Source of the DNA: Tenrec ecaudatus
Taxonomy: Eukaryota; Chordata; Mammalia; Afrosoricida; Tenrecidae
DNA: 64,000 nt
Direction of reading: 5' to 3'
Assembly: GCF_050624435.1 (NCBI RefSeq)
Contig: NC_134536.1
Location: 129,774,758 to 129,838,757 of the forward strand
The notes beneath the pieces were generated by a model. It worked only from the letters and a program-made list of their open reading frames with translations. It did not search any database and was not told the DNA's origin. Numbering within the stretch: the first letter of the stretch is position 1; each line of letters starts with the position of its first letter. Of this stretch, positions 1 through 10,400 are shown piece by piece. The translations under genes and the position numbers were made by a program.

Positions 1-119
1 ATGCTTGCCAAAATATTAGGGGTGGGAGAAATGTGTTCGGATACCTACACCTTGCAACAAAATGAAAATTAAAAACCAGCAAACCTATAAATGCATCTTG
101 CTTGGTGCTTTCGCGTTGG

Positions 120-540
120 TTCCTGGTCACAGCGTAGCAGCCCTCTGCACAGAAACGGACCGATGTCCAGTCCCACGCCATCGTCACAACCGTCACATTG
201 AAGCCCATTGTTGCCACCACCCTGTCCCTCCATCTCCTGGGAGTTTTTCTTTTTAGCCGACCCTCCAGCTTCCTGAGCATCATGTCCTATGCCATCCTGA
301 ACCAATGTCCAAAGTATATAAGCCGACGTCTCACCACCCTTGCTTCTAAGAAGCATTCTGGCTGCACTTCTTCCAAGATAGAAATGACCAGTCCATGCGA
401 ATTTCAATATTCTTTACCAACATCCTAATTCAAAGGTATCGATTCTTGGGTTAAATTATTCATTGTCTTGCTTTTACATAGGAGGCAACTGAAAACATGC
501 TGACTTGGGTCAGGCATACCTTAGTCCTCCAAGTGTACAT
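120..540 (-). repeat. RTE-type LINE fragment, part of ORF
   Basis: Reads as the reverse complement of an afrotherian RTE LINE: the segments resembling TCCAAAGTATATAAGCCGAC, CTTCTTCCAAGATAG and GGAGGCAACTGAAAACATGC match the family as I remember it and match other copies in this window. Stops and indels in all frames mark it as dead. Confidence 0.7.
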
Positions 541-733
541 ATTTATGCATATATGTGTATGTATAAATATATACATAAATATATACACTTGGAGGGGGGA
601 GAGAAAGAATATGGTAGCGTTGTTCACTTCTTTCAACTTGGCTGTTGGTTTGAAATTTCTCACAATAAAAAGTTGAAGGGGGAAGGTAGAAAAAACGATA
701 AGATGTTATGGTTTAGCCTAACCACATATTTTA

Positions 734-936
734 GGGAGCTCTGGTGGTGTAGTGGTTACGAGTTGTGCTGCCAACCCCGAGGTCAGCAGTTTGAAATCAC
801 CAGCTGCTCCTTGGGAGAAAGGTGAGACTTTCTACTCTGTAAAGGGTTACAGTCTCAGAAGCCCACAGGGGCAGTTCCACGCTGTCCCACAGGGTCACCG
901 TGAGTCACAGTTGATGGGGGTGGCAGTGAGTTTGTG
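734..936 (+). repeat. AfroSINE
   Basis: Near full-length. Starts GGAGCTCTGGTGGTGTAGTG with a tRNA-like promoter region (B-box-like GTCAGCAGTTTGAAATCACC), then the GGGAGAAAG and CCCACAGGGGCAGTTC body motifs and the GGCAGTGAGTTTG end. Confidence 0.85.
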
Positions 937-959
937 AGTGACATACTTTCTGCTGTCTT

Positions 960-1290
960 TTCAATTGAGGTTTTACTGTTTTACTTTGTCATTTTTGTTG
1001 GGGTGTTTTGGTTTGGTTTTTTGTCTTCATTTTGCATGTTTCTGTTTAGGAAATCCAGGGTAGGTCAATGCATAGAGACAAGAGCTGGGTGAGTAGTTCC
1101 CTGTGGGCCTGCCAGGGGAAGTTGGAGGGACATGGGAACCAACAAGGAGTGGGAATGAGAAAGAAGAAAATGTTCTGAAATTGATTGTGCTGATGACTGC
1201 ACAAGCCTTCTTAGTGTGGTTCCACTATTGGATTGCACGCTCAGTGGGTTATAGGCCAAAAAATGTTTATTTTTAAGTTAAGCTATGATT
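960..1290 (+). repeat. Unnamed dispersed repeat, copy 1
   Basis: Resembles 2674-3030 in the same orientation. Both have a T-rich start with TTTACTGTTTT, a GGGGA(A/G)GTTG block, a stretch with AAAATGTTCT(G/A)AAATTGA, and a (T/C)ATG-CAAG(C/T)CxTCTT-like tail. The two are clearly diverged. I do not recognise the family. Confidence 0.55.
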
Positions 1291-1509
1291 TAAATACTTT
1301 ACCATTGGTCAAATTAATTACATTATCAATAGAATTACCTTATGCCCCAGGGAGATGATTGATAATGCCCAAATAACATAAAATGACTATGACGTCTCTA
1401 AGATGAACCCTAGGTATTCATTCATAGGTATAGGGATGGATTTGGGGCTCCTACTTAATTCTAGTCCCCACCAAAGAACACTTGGTTCTTTTGTCATGGG
1501 CCTCGTGAA

Positions 1510-1700
1510 GAGGTCACTAAAGATAGGGTGCTGCAACACAGTGTGGTGAAGAACATAGACGGTGCCCGGCTATTAGAAAGAGCAGTATCTGGGGTCTTAA
1601 TGGCTTGTCTTCAAACAAGCAACAATCTAAATGAGGTGTCAGCTAAGTCCACATGGAAGAAGCACATCAGCCGGTGTGATGCAAGGATTGTAAATATCGT
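1510..1700 (+). repeat. L1-like family, old 5' portion
   Basis: Shares the GGTGCCCGGCTAT, GTATCTGGGGTCTTAA and CACATGGAAGAAGCACATCA blocks with the younger copies at 47190 and 49070, but diverges after about 1690. No open frame is preserved. Confidence 0.55.
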
Positions 1701-2173
1701 CCAGATCCAAAGGCGGGAATGGTATCAGAGTTTAAATTGTCAGCACCTGGTTTGCACAAGGCTATGAATGACCATGGACACCCCAGATCCATGGGCAGGA
1801 TCCACACCTAGATTAGCCTTCAGCGGTTTCCTCTGACTACAGTCAAGGGATGGGAGTACCCTTGTTATCAGACAGACAGTATTGTAGAGACGGACGGTTG
1901 AAATAGATACAGCCAGGTTAAAACGCAGTGTTTTATCGGATCCATTGAAAAGTTCTATCAGCTGGAGGGGGGCTGAAAGGGAACCACTCATGGCTGAAGC
2001 CTCCGGTGGCCCCCCTGGACACAGACCAGGGGTGTGACAGCCTTGCTCACAGAGGGCACCAGAAAGTGGACGATGGCAGGTGGAATTAGGTTAAACCCTA
2101 ACACCTCCTCATGTGATATCCCTTTTGACCCATTTTAAAGGTTTCTCATTTTCAATATTTTCTGTTTTCTTTT

Positions 2174-2673
2174 TTAAAAAACCATTTTATTGGGGGCTCA
2201 TACAGCTCTTATCACAATCCATACATACATCAATTGTGTAAAGCATATTTGTATAATCATTACCCTCATCATTCTCAAAACATTTGCTCTCCACCCAAAC
2301 CCCTGGCATCAGCTCATTTTTACCTCTCCCTCCAAGCTCCCTCCTCCCTCGTGAACCCTTGATGATTTATAAATTATTATTTTATCATATCATGCACTGT
2401 CTCATGTCTTCCTTCACCCACTTTTCTGTTGTCCGTCTCCCAGGGAGGAGGCCACATGTAGATCCTTGTAATTGAGTCCCCCTTTCCAACCCACCCTCCC
2501 TCTACCCTCCCAGTATCACCACTCAGACCACTGGTCCTGAAGGGATCTTCCACCCTGGATTCCCTGTGTTTTCAGTTGCTCTCTGTACCAGTGTCCATCC
2601 TCTGGTCTAGCCAGATGTGTAAGGTAGAATTGGGATCATGATAGTGGTGGGGGCGGTGGGGAGGAAGCATTTA
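2174..2673 (-). mobile_element. L1-like 3' end, 5'-truncated insertion
   Basis: Reverse-oriented copy of the family ending AATAAAATGATTT-poly(A), here read as an A/T-rich run then ATTTTATTGGGGGCTCATAC. It is flanked by CTGTTTTCTTTT direct repeats (2162-2173 and 2674-2685), a plausible target-site duplication. It interrupts the unnamed repeat that continues from 2674. Confidence 0.75.
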
Positions 2674-3030
2674 CTGTTTTCTTTTCAACTCGGTTTTTTT
2701 CTCTATTTTATTTTGCGGTTGTTGTTAGCTTTATTACTGTTATTATTCTAACTCTGTACTTTGTCTCTGTCACGCTTGTTGGTGTATTTCGTCCAGGATG
2801 GGTGAATCTAGAGATAACAGTAACTGGGTTCCTGTTTCTGCGAGGGTCCAGCAGGGGAGGTTGCGGGGGAAACGGGGAGCTAATAACCAGGAGTGTAAGA
2901 AAGAATAAAATGTTCTAAAATTGACGGTGATGATCATCATGCAAGTCATCTTGCTAGGATGGAACTATTGAATTATGTGATACTTGAATTATGTCCTGAT
3001 AAAACTGTTCATTAAAAAATTCAAAATAAA
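2674..3030 (+). repeat. Unnamed dispersed repeat, copy 2
   Basis: Homologous to 960-1290 (see that entry). Its 5' part is separated from upstream sequence (about 2100-2173) by the L1-like insertion. Confidence 0.5.
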
Positions 3031-3670
3031 TCATTTTGTTTAAGCTGAGGGAGAAATGCGCTCAGCACGAGCACTCTGCTGCCGTCGGGTGGGCTGGGAT
3101 TCTTGGTGCCCGCGCACGCGTGTGTGCGAGCAGAACGGTGCTCCCAGGGCTGACTTTTGGTGGCTGGTGTCACAGAAGTGCATCACCAGGCCTTTCTTCT
3201 GATGCGCCTCGGGGTGGGCCTGAGCCTCCGCCCTTTCAGTTAGCAGCTAAGCTTGCTGACTCAAGGACTGAGCAACACAAGTGTAACCATCCCGGAGGCA
3301 ATGAAGGGGGAGTGTGGCTGGGGGCACTGTTCCCGGGAGCTCAGGAGAATACCAACTAGCTGCGCCTCAGTCATCCCTCTATCCGGTCTTTCATCCATAC
3401 TACCCAGGGAGCGCCAAGAGTCTGAACTCTTGGTCAGGCAATCCCCCTACTCAGCACCTTCCATAGGGACTCTGTCTCCCAGGTTACCTGACGTGGACAG
3501 CTTCCCCAGGATGGTACCCAGAGGGGCTCAAAGGGCCACTGTACGTCTCTCTAGGGACTGATAGGAACTCACTTAACAATGACTCAACTGGAGATTTTAA
3601 AAAGTTACGTTCACTTACTGTCATGGAATAAGAAAAAAAAATGCATGCGCACACGATTCCATTATTTATT
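3030..3670. other. Unannotated stretch
   Basis: No gene and no repeat family recognised between the unnamed repeat and the TC tract. Short ORFs of up to about 107 codons are present but without supporting features. Confidence 0.5.

Positions 3671-3672
<2 letters not shown>

Positions 3673-3757
<85 letters not shown>
3673..3757 (+). repeat. (TC)n microsatellite, about 42 units
   Basis: Uninterrupted TC dinucleotide tract of 85 bp, i.e. a long polypyrimidine strand opposite polypurine. Confidence 0.98.
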
Positions 3758-3759
<2 letters not shown>

Positions 3760-3760
<1 letters not shown>

Positions 3761-4480
3761 CCTCCAGGAAACGTTTTATTGAGAACCAGGGACAGAGCCT
3801 CCAGAGGGGAGCACCAGGACCGTAAACGAAAACCCACTGGTCAGCAGGGGCACTTTGGGCCAGAAACACTGCTTCCTGGGGTCCTCCAGCCACCCCCCTC
3901 CCCAGCAGACAGACTGGGCATCCAGGGGAGGGGACAGCGGTGTGACAGGGTAGGGAGGTAAATGGAGGCAGGCTCCATCACTGCCTAAGACAACCCCCTC
4001 TACCTCTCAGAGCCATCACCAGGTGGAGGACTGAGCTGCCTGAGATCTTGTCATCTGCGGCTGCCTCCTCCTCCTCCATGTTTGCCCCTGTAGCTATTTC
4101 TGTAGCGGGGTTCCCTTTCCCTCCCACACGCTCCCCAACTCCCTCCACCTTGGCTGTGGGTTCATTGTCAATTTTGAGCTCCTGTCCAGGTCAGCATCTT
4201 CTTCCCAGTTTGGGACTGCACGCGGATACACTGCTGCCTCTCTACGGCTCGGCTCGCTGCTGCTGCTCCCAGCTCTCCACCCATGGGAACCTGTGCGTCT
4301 CTTAGGACACTTTCCACCCAAGTCACCAGCCTAACATACTGGTCATTGTTTCTCCCCAATTAGCATTTTTCTTCTAGAGATTTCCCGGACTTGCTTAACT
4401 CTCATGCCCCACATGTTTTGGAGGGCTGATGGAGCCCTGCGGGCATCGTGGGGGAGGAGCTGGGCAGTGCGGTAGGGAGG
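3760..4480. other. Unannotated stretch
   Basis: Moderately GC-rich sequence upstream of the SINE/RTE cluster. No recognisable repeat, exon or RNA gene. Confidence 0.5.
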
Positions 4481-4485
4481 TCAGC

Positions 4486-4610
4486 ATGTGGATGAGGATT
4501 CTGCTCCCGTGAAGATTTACAGCCTCGGAAACCCCAAGAGGCAGCTCTACTCTGTCCTATACGGTCACTGGGAATTGGGATCAACCGGACAGCCGTGGGC
4601 TTGGGCTGGT
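4486..4610 (+). repeat. AfroSINE, 3' part only
   Basis: Starts in the body (CTCCCGTGAAGATTTACAGC) and runs through CAGCTCTACTCTGTCCTATA. The tRNA-like head is missing. Confidence 0.65.
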
Positions 4611-4611
4611 T

Positions 4612-4870
4612 TGGGTGATGGAATGCTGATGGCAAAACTTCATCTCACATCCTTTGGACGTGCTGTCAGGAGAGACCAGTCCCTGGAGAAGGACATCGTG
4701 CTTGGGAAAGTGGAGGGACAGCGGGCAGAGGAAGGTCCTTGAAGGGATGGATGGACACGGCGGCCGCAGGCATGGCTCAAGCGTGACAGCGTGAGGATGG
4801 CGCAGGCGTGGGCCGGGGTGGGTCCCTGTGAGTCGGAACAGGCTCAAAGGCACTAACAACAACATGAAAC
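4612..4870 (+). repeat. RTE-type LINE, 3' end
   Basis: Matches the end of the RTE reading frame (block GGAGAAGGACATCGTGCTTG, then AGGATGGCGCAGGCGTGGGC) and the 3' terminus TGAGTCGGAACAGGCTC...GGCACTAACAACAAC. That terminus resembles the AfroSINE tail, as expected if RTE mobilises the SINE. Confidence 0.75.
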
Positions 4871-4876
4871 ACTGCA

Positions 4877-5032
4877 AGGTCAGTGGTCAAAAACCACGGG
4901 CCGCTCTGAGGAAGACAGATAAGGCTGTCTGCTCCCATGAAGATGTACAGGAAACCGCGGAAACCCTACCGAGCAGTTCGCCTCTGCCTTGTACAGCTGC
5001 CATGCGTTGGAATCAACGAGAGAGCCAAAGGT
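4877..5032 (+). repeat. AfroSINE, 5'-truncated and diverged
   Basis: Retains GGTCAAAAACCAC, a GCTCCCATGAAGATGTACAG block and GGAATCAACGAGAG end motifs. Confidence 0.6.
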
Positions 5033-5184
5033 TTGGACTTTTGAAATTATAGAACACTGAAAGTCGAGCATCCCCGGAAGGTGTTTGCCCAGGCTTTACT
5101 GACTCTGCAAAGCCATTCAACTGTGTATCCCATAAAACATTATCAAAAACACTGTAAAGAATAGGAATCCCAGAACATTTCGAT

Positions 5185-5383
5185 CCAGAATCTGGACATA
5201 GACCAATCCAGAATCTGGACATAGACCAATCCAGAATCTGGACATAGACCAATCCAGAATCTGGACATAGACCAATCCAGAATCTGGACATAGACCAATC
5301 CAGAATCTGGACATAGACCAATCCAGAATCTGGACATAGACCAATCCAGAATCTGGACATAGACCAATCCAGAATCTGGACAT
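5185..5383 (+). repeat. 23-bp minisatellite, 8.65 perfect copies
   Basis: Unit CCAGAATCTGGACATAGACC-AAT repeated head to tail without a visible mismatch. With the preceding T, each unit contains the 13-nt inverted repeat TCCAGA-A-TCTGGA. All three reverse-strand frames are open through the array because the unit lacks a stop in any phase, so the overlapping ORFs there are artefacts. Confidence 0.97.
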
Positions 5384-5461
5384 GGGGACGGTTTAAAGCC
5401 AAGAAAGGTGTGTGTGTCAACCTACATGCTAAGCAAATGATCCAGTAAACGTGGGAAACCC

Positions 5462-5645
5462 TCACGGTAAACTGGGTGCAGCGTTGGGCTGCTAACCTCA
5501 AGGTCCGCAGTTCAAAACCACTAACTGCCCCACAGGAGAAAGATGGGCTTTCTACTGCCTTGGGGACTCACAGGGGCAGGTCTCCCCTGTCCCATAGGGT
5601 GGCTGGGAGTCGGAATGGACTGAGTGTCAGTGAGTTTGACTCTCT
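5462..5645 (+). repeat. AfroSINE
   Basis: GTTGGGCTGCTAACCTCAAG, then GCAGTTCAAAACCAC, GGAGAAAGATGGGCTTTCTA and a GTCAGTGAGTTTG end. The head is slightly truncated. Confidence 0.8.
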
Positions 5646-5689
5646 GGGTTTTATAGGAAGAAGCACACCACGCTGGGATCGGAAGAGGA

Positions 5690-6472
5690 CGCAGCAAAGC
5701 CCTGCAACACGCAAATGACTCAACCTTACTTACTGAAAGACAAGAGGGCTTGGAAGATTTGCTGATAAAGATCAAAGACTACAACCTTCGGTCTGGATCC
5801 CACGACAACGAAAACAAAGAAAAGCAACCTCTTGGCAAACAGAGGAAAGGTTGAAGTTGTCAAGGATTCCATTTTCCTTGACACGGTTTCACCTGGGTCC
5901 GCAATCAGGGCCTGTGTGGACGCAGCAGGCAAGAAATTAAATGATTCGGCGCTTTGGGCAAATCAGCTCAGAAGACCTCCGAATGAAAGGGCAAAGATGC
6001 GCCTTTGAAGACTAAGGTACCGACCCAAGCCATGGTGTTTTCAACCGCCTTATGTGGGTACACGGCACCCTGGTGGGGGCGTGGTTTTGTGTTGGGCTGC
6101 TAACCCTAAGGTCACCAGTTCAAAACCACCAGCCACTCCATGGGAGAAAGATAGGCTTTCCACTCCTGTACAGTTACCATCGCGGGAACCCACCGTGACA
6201 GTTCTGCCCTGGCCTGGCCTGGCCTGTAAGGTGGCCACGAGAGTCAGAATGGACTTCATCGATGGCGGTGAGTTTGGTTTTGGAGTGGAAATGAGTGAGG
6301 AGGCTGAAAAATAACCGATGCCTTTGAGTTCTAGTGTTGGTGAAGAATATGGAATCTGCCACGGGCTGCCAGAAACATCCACAAACCTGCAGGGGAAGAA
6401 GTACAGCCAGAAGGCTCCTTAGAAGCAAGGGTGCAAGACTTACACATGTTGGACCCGACCGCCATCCTTGAA
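5690..6472 (+). repeat. RTE-type LINE, reverse-transcriptase ORF 3' half, split by an AfroSINE
   Basis: 5690-6052 reads like the RTE RT-ORF (blocks GAAGATTTGCTGATAAAGAT, GAAGTTGTCAAGGATTCCAT and CAAGCCATGGTGTTTTCAAC). The same element resumes at about 6320 (ATGCCTTTGAGTTCTAGTGT, then GAAGTACAGCCAGAAGGCTC). The AfroSINE at 6063-6290 lies between the halves. Frameshifts and gaps make it non-functional. Confidence 0.75.
6063..6290 (+). mobile_element. AfroSINE inserted in the RTE element
   Basis: ACCCTGGTGGGGGCGTGGTT head, GTTGGGCTGCTAACC, CAGTTCAAAACCACCAGCCA, and a GATGGCGGTGAGTTTGG end. It sits between two adjacent portions of one RTE reading frame, so it is younger than that RTE copy. Confidence 0.8.
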
Positions 6473-6639
6473 GCAGCACAAAGCAGGGCGCTCCGGAGAT
6501 GGGCGCAAAGACCGCAGCACCCACCCGCCAGCGTTTGCTTGTTGTAATGGGGGGGGTACCCCTCTGCACCCGCTGGGAACGCACCCGTGCGCTCTCTTTG
6601 GCCAGCCATTTCGACAGAGCCGGCTGCTTCCAAAGTCCG

Positions 6640-7480
6640 ACTATTGACCTAGTCGTGACCCTCCTTTAGACCTCGTCCTCTTGGCCGCCCCGAGGAGAAG
6701 GGCCGGGATGGGACCCCCTTGGGGCGGGTGGGCGGCGCGTCTCGCAGGCAGGGCGTGGGCGGGGCGAGGTCCCCAGCCCACCCGGCGGTGCCAACAATGC
6801 GCTGTTGTAAAGGGAGCCAGGCAGGAATGCGGCCCGGGGAGTTGGGCGGCGGCCGCGGTGGCGGTGGCGGCCGCGGCGGGGCGGGGCGGGGCCAGATCGC
6901 AGCGGCAGCCTCTTACCTGTCCAGGTGGCTCGCATTTCCCGGCGAGCGGCGGCGCCCGCAGCACCTGTCGCCCGGTGCGCGGGCGGGGAGGACGGCGGGG
7001 CGGGGGGGGACATGGCCCGGTAGGGTCCCCTGGGCAGGGCGCGCGGAGTTCAGTCTGCGCCCGGGCAGGGCGAGGGCGGGCGGGTCCTCGGCGGTGCCCA
7101 CGCGGCCTGCGGCAGCATGAAAAAGAACCAGACGGTGCAGGGCACCTTCAGCAAACTCTTCGGCAAGAAGCATGCCAGCCCCGCCGCCACCTCCCTCTAC
7201 GCCACCAACCCGCCCTGGATCTTCACCCAGGAGGCCCCGGAGGAGGGGGGCAGAGACTTGGGTGAGTGCGCGCGCCGCGCTGCGCCCCGGGAGGCCGCCG
7301 GGCGCGGGGAGCCAGGCGCAGGGACGCGCCGGGACCTGCGAAGCGGCCGCCGCGGAGCCGCCGGGAAGGGGGAGGAGGCGCGCACGGGGGGGTGGGGGGT
7401 GCGGGGAAGGCGGGGACACGCCGCAGGGACGCCCGGCCGGCTCCGAAGACCTGGCCCCCCGCCCCCCCAGCCCCGCTTCC
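6640..7480 (+). promoter_or_regulatory. C6orf132: CpG island and TATA-less promoter region of C6orf132
   Basis: The stretch is strikingly CG-dense, in contrast to its flanks. GC-box cores (GGGCGG) lie at about 6723-6760 and in the GGGGCGGGGCGG run near 6878-6892. No TATA box is visible close upstream of the ATG. The island covers the presumed transcription start, the 5' UTR, coding exon 1 and the start of intron 1. The exact TSS cannot be placed from sequence, and an untranslated upstream exon cannot be excluded. Confidence 0.75.
7117..7261 (+). CDS. C6orf132: C6orf132 coding exon 1
   Basis: Encodes residues 1-48 plus the first base of codon 49. The sequence begins MKKNQTVQGTFSKLFGKKH and continues through SLYATNPPWIFTQEAPEEGG, both highly conserved with human. 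The donor after 7261 is G/GTGAGT. The start has an AGC-ATG-A context, with a purine at -3. The basic, short N-terminal segment looks like a conserved module rather than a signal peptide. Confidence 0.95.
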
Positions 7481-10400
7481 TTCCGGGGTGTTTGTGTTTG
7501 TGTTTTGTTGCCGGGGTTTTCAGCGGTGCCCTGTCCCGCTGAGCCAGAGTTGGGGGTGGGGTGGAGAAAGTGGGGGTCGCAGCAGCCTATTAGCCTCCTT
7601 CCTCCGGTCCCCTCGGCCCCAGGCTCTGGCCGGGGTCTTGCTTTCCGCTGGCAGGCAGAGGGGGCTGCTCTCCTGGGCGCCCCACGCGTGGGGGAAAAGT
7701 TTACAGGAGCCGCTCCTTGGAAGGGACCAGCCTCTACGCAACACAAGTCACTCCTTACAGGGAGTCTCCCATGTGGAGCCGGAAGAGAGGCAGGGTGGCT
7801 CTATCTCTGCAGGAATCAGAAAATACCACACCAGGCTGGGGCCCGGTGCCCCGTCTTATCCCTGCATCTCTGCGTTTCTCCTCTCTATAATGGGGCAGTC
7901 AGGGGCCAGGGGACAAGGATTCCCTTCTGGTGCCTGAGCTATGGCTCTGGGTGCAAGGGAGAGGACCTCTGCGCCCAAAGAGGGTCACCCATGTGCTCTC
8001 GCCTGACTTCCTGGTAAGCGCCTTCTCCTAGGAGTAAAACACTGTCCTTGCGTCCATAGCGACCCTGCAGGGCAGTTGTAGAAATGCCCCGTGAGTTTCC
8101 CAGGCTCTAGACAGCCCAGCCTTTCTCCTACCCGGGGGATGGAATCAGAAGACCATGAGCTTTCCTGGCCCCTGTGCTGGATCCCAGAGGGTGGTAGGGG
8201 CCTTGGCCCTGCTGTTGGAGCCACTTCAGCCCCTGGGTGCCCTGGTCAGGATGGGAGGCATCGTGGATAGGACAAGAGCCAGCATGCTGCCGTCCCTTGT
8301 TGGCCCAAGGATCTCAGACCTGTGGGTTGTGATCAGAACTAACCACAGTCACGTAGCCCTTTCCAAGCCTCTGCTGTAACCAACTGCTGAGTGCAGAAGG
8401 GGCAGAGGAGAGACGCTCTGGGAGGAGCTACAAGGAGCATTGGAGCTGAGAAGAGAGGATATCGCTGGCAGAGAGAACAGACATAAAGTCTAGAAAGGCA
8501 GGGCACATCGGAGGCATGGTTAGGGACCAGAAAGTGGCAGGTGTGCTGCCCGGAACTCTCCCCTCACCTGGACCAAGACTTTGTGCTGGCAAATCCTTGG
8601 TGGGTGCCAGGCGCCATTCTTGACACCCTCGCACGCCTTCGTGCTGTTGACTCATCGAGCCTGGGCACTGTTATTATCATTCCTATTTGACAGGCCAGGA
8701 GTTGGAAGCACCAGGACAGGATACGGCACATGCCCAAGATTCCTCAGCCCTAAAACGGTGAGGACACTTTCCCAAGTGTCCAACCCGATGGCTTTTCGAG
8801 ATGCCTAGTCTGTGCAGCCTTTGCCACGCACGATCCAGTGTCCACATAGGTCTGTGGACCCCACAATGCGCCCTCTCCAGTGTTAACAGTGTCGCCCAGC
8901 TCCAGGCTCATGTCCTCATGCCGCTGCTCTCCAGCTCAAAAACCTGATGGAGGCAAGGAGATGCGAGGGCGAATTTGACTTGAGGCTCTTCTACCTTAGG
9001 AACCTCCCTGCGCCCTCCTCCACTCCTTCCCCCAAGGGGAAACCTTGGGATTGCCTGTCACAGACTTTTTCTGAGTTCTGGCCCCGGCAGAGCAGTCTCT
9101 AGGAGGGATTTGGCTTCTCCATGAGAAGTGGCAGGCAGGGAGTATTGCCAACCCAGCCAGCCTCCTTCATCAACCTAGGCTGGGCTGGAGCCCAGGGGCC
9201 ACTCCTGGCCCCCAGGGCAGGGGTGGGTCTCCCGCTGAGTCAGCCTGGTTCCGCCCAGCACATGGAGGGCTGGGAAGAAGAGCGTGCACCGGCAGGATGA
9301 CTCCCGAGTTTCCGGGGGTGTTACCCAGGGAGAGGGGTGTGGCCGGGGCCCTCCTCCCCGCTGAGTGGACACGTGGGTTTTGGGGGGGTGGCTGATGTTG
9401 TGGATTCTGTGACGTCATGGTGAGAGCCGCCAGGGGCCCATCACGTAACCACTCTCTAAAAGGAGCCAGTGTAGTGCAGAGGTTACACACAGCAAAGTCA
9501 GCAGTTCAAAACCACCCGTGACTCCCGGAGAGAAAGATGAGGTTTTCTACTCCCATACGCAGTGACAGTCTCGGACACCCACAGGGGCAGTTCTGCTGGT
9601 CCTACAGGGTCACCGTGAGTCGGCCCTGGCTGGATGGATGGCAGTGAGTGCCAGCCGCGCTGGCCGCCGTCCGTTTCTTTTTTTTCTTCTGTCACGTGGA
9701 AACTGCGTACAAAAAGAGCGCTAAACACACGCACAGATGCTTTAAAGCCAGGACTGGCAAACTACGGCCTCAGGCCACATCCGGCCCTTGATCAGTTTTG
9801 TAAATCAAGGGTGGTGCGGCGGACACCTCCCACCCCTCAGTCAGTGATAAGGTCTGTGGCTGCTCTCCTGCTGCTGGGAGCCGAACACAGGCACTTGATC
9901 GGATCCGTCCCAGAAAAAGTCTGTCCGTCCTTTGTCTAAAGCATGGTTTCCTACGATCCAGTCAGCTAGTGGTACAGTGGGCTGGGTACCCCTGGAGCTG
10001 CTAACCACAAGGTCAGCGGTTCGACCCCATGGCGGTGAGCTCGGCTCATGAGTGATTCTCCGTTTTCATCACTTCCTGCCTTTCTCTGTTTCAGCTTGTC
10101 CCAACATTGCCGCAGACTGCAGAAAAACGGAGTCTCCAAGGGGGGTGGGATGGGAGTGCCACTGGGCCCTGGAGTCTTAGACATTGGCCAGGAGCGTGGG
10201 GGGTGTTGCGGCCAGGTGTCCAGCCCTGGGAGAAGAGGAAGTGGGTGTGGGGATCGATGTAGGGGTATGTGGGGGAATTAATGAGTAACTTCAGGCTGTG
10301 TGGCTGCAGTCCTGTAAATATGTGTTTGGCACAAGGGCAGGCTGGCCACAGCCGGTAAGCAAATCACGTGAAGGTGGTGACAGGTAAATTTTTCCTTCAA

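Noticed and set aside
734-936. tRNA gene candidate in the SINE head
   Set aside because: The A- and B-box-like motifs belong to the tRNA-derived head of an AfroSINE present in dozens of copies here, with no intact cloverleaf.
5013-5501. 162-, 88- and 74-codon reverse frames with a repeated SMSRFWIGLCPDSGLVYVQI motif
   Set aside because: They are three frames of the same 23-bp minisatellite. A repeat unit not divisible by three and lacking stops gives open frames in every phase.
6913-7746. 277-codon antisense open frame across the CpG island
   Set aside because: It lies opposite exon 1 and the GC-rich promoter. Stop codons are rare in such composition, and the translation is low-complexity Arg/Pro/Ala with no family resemblance.
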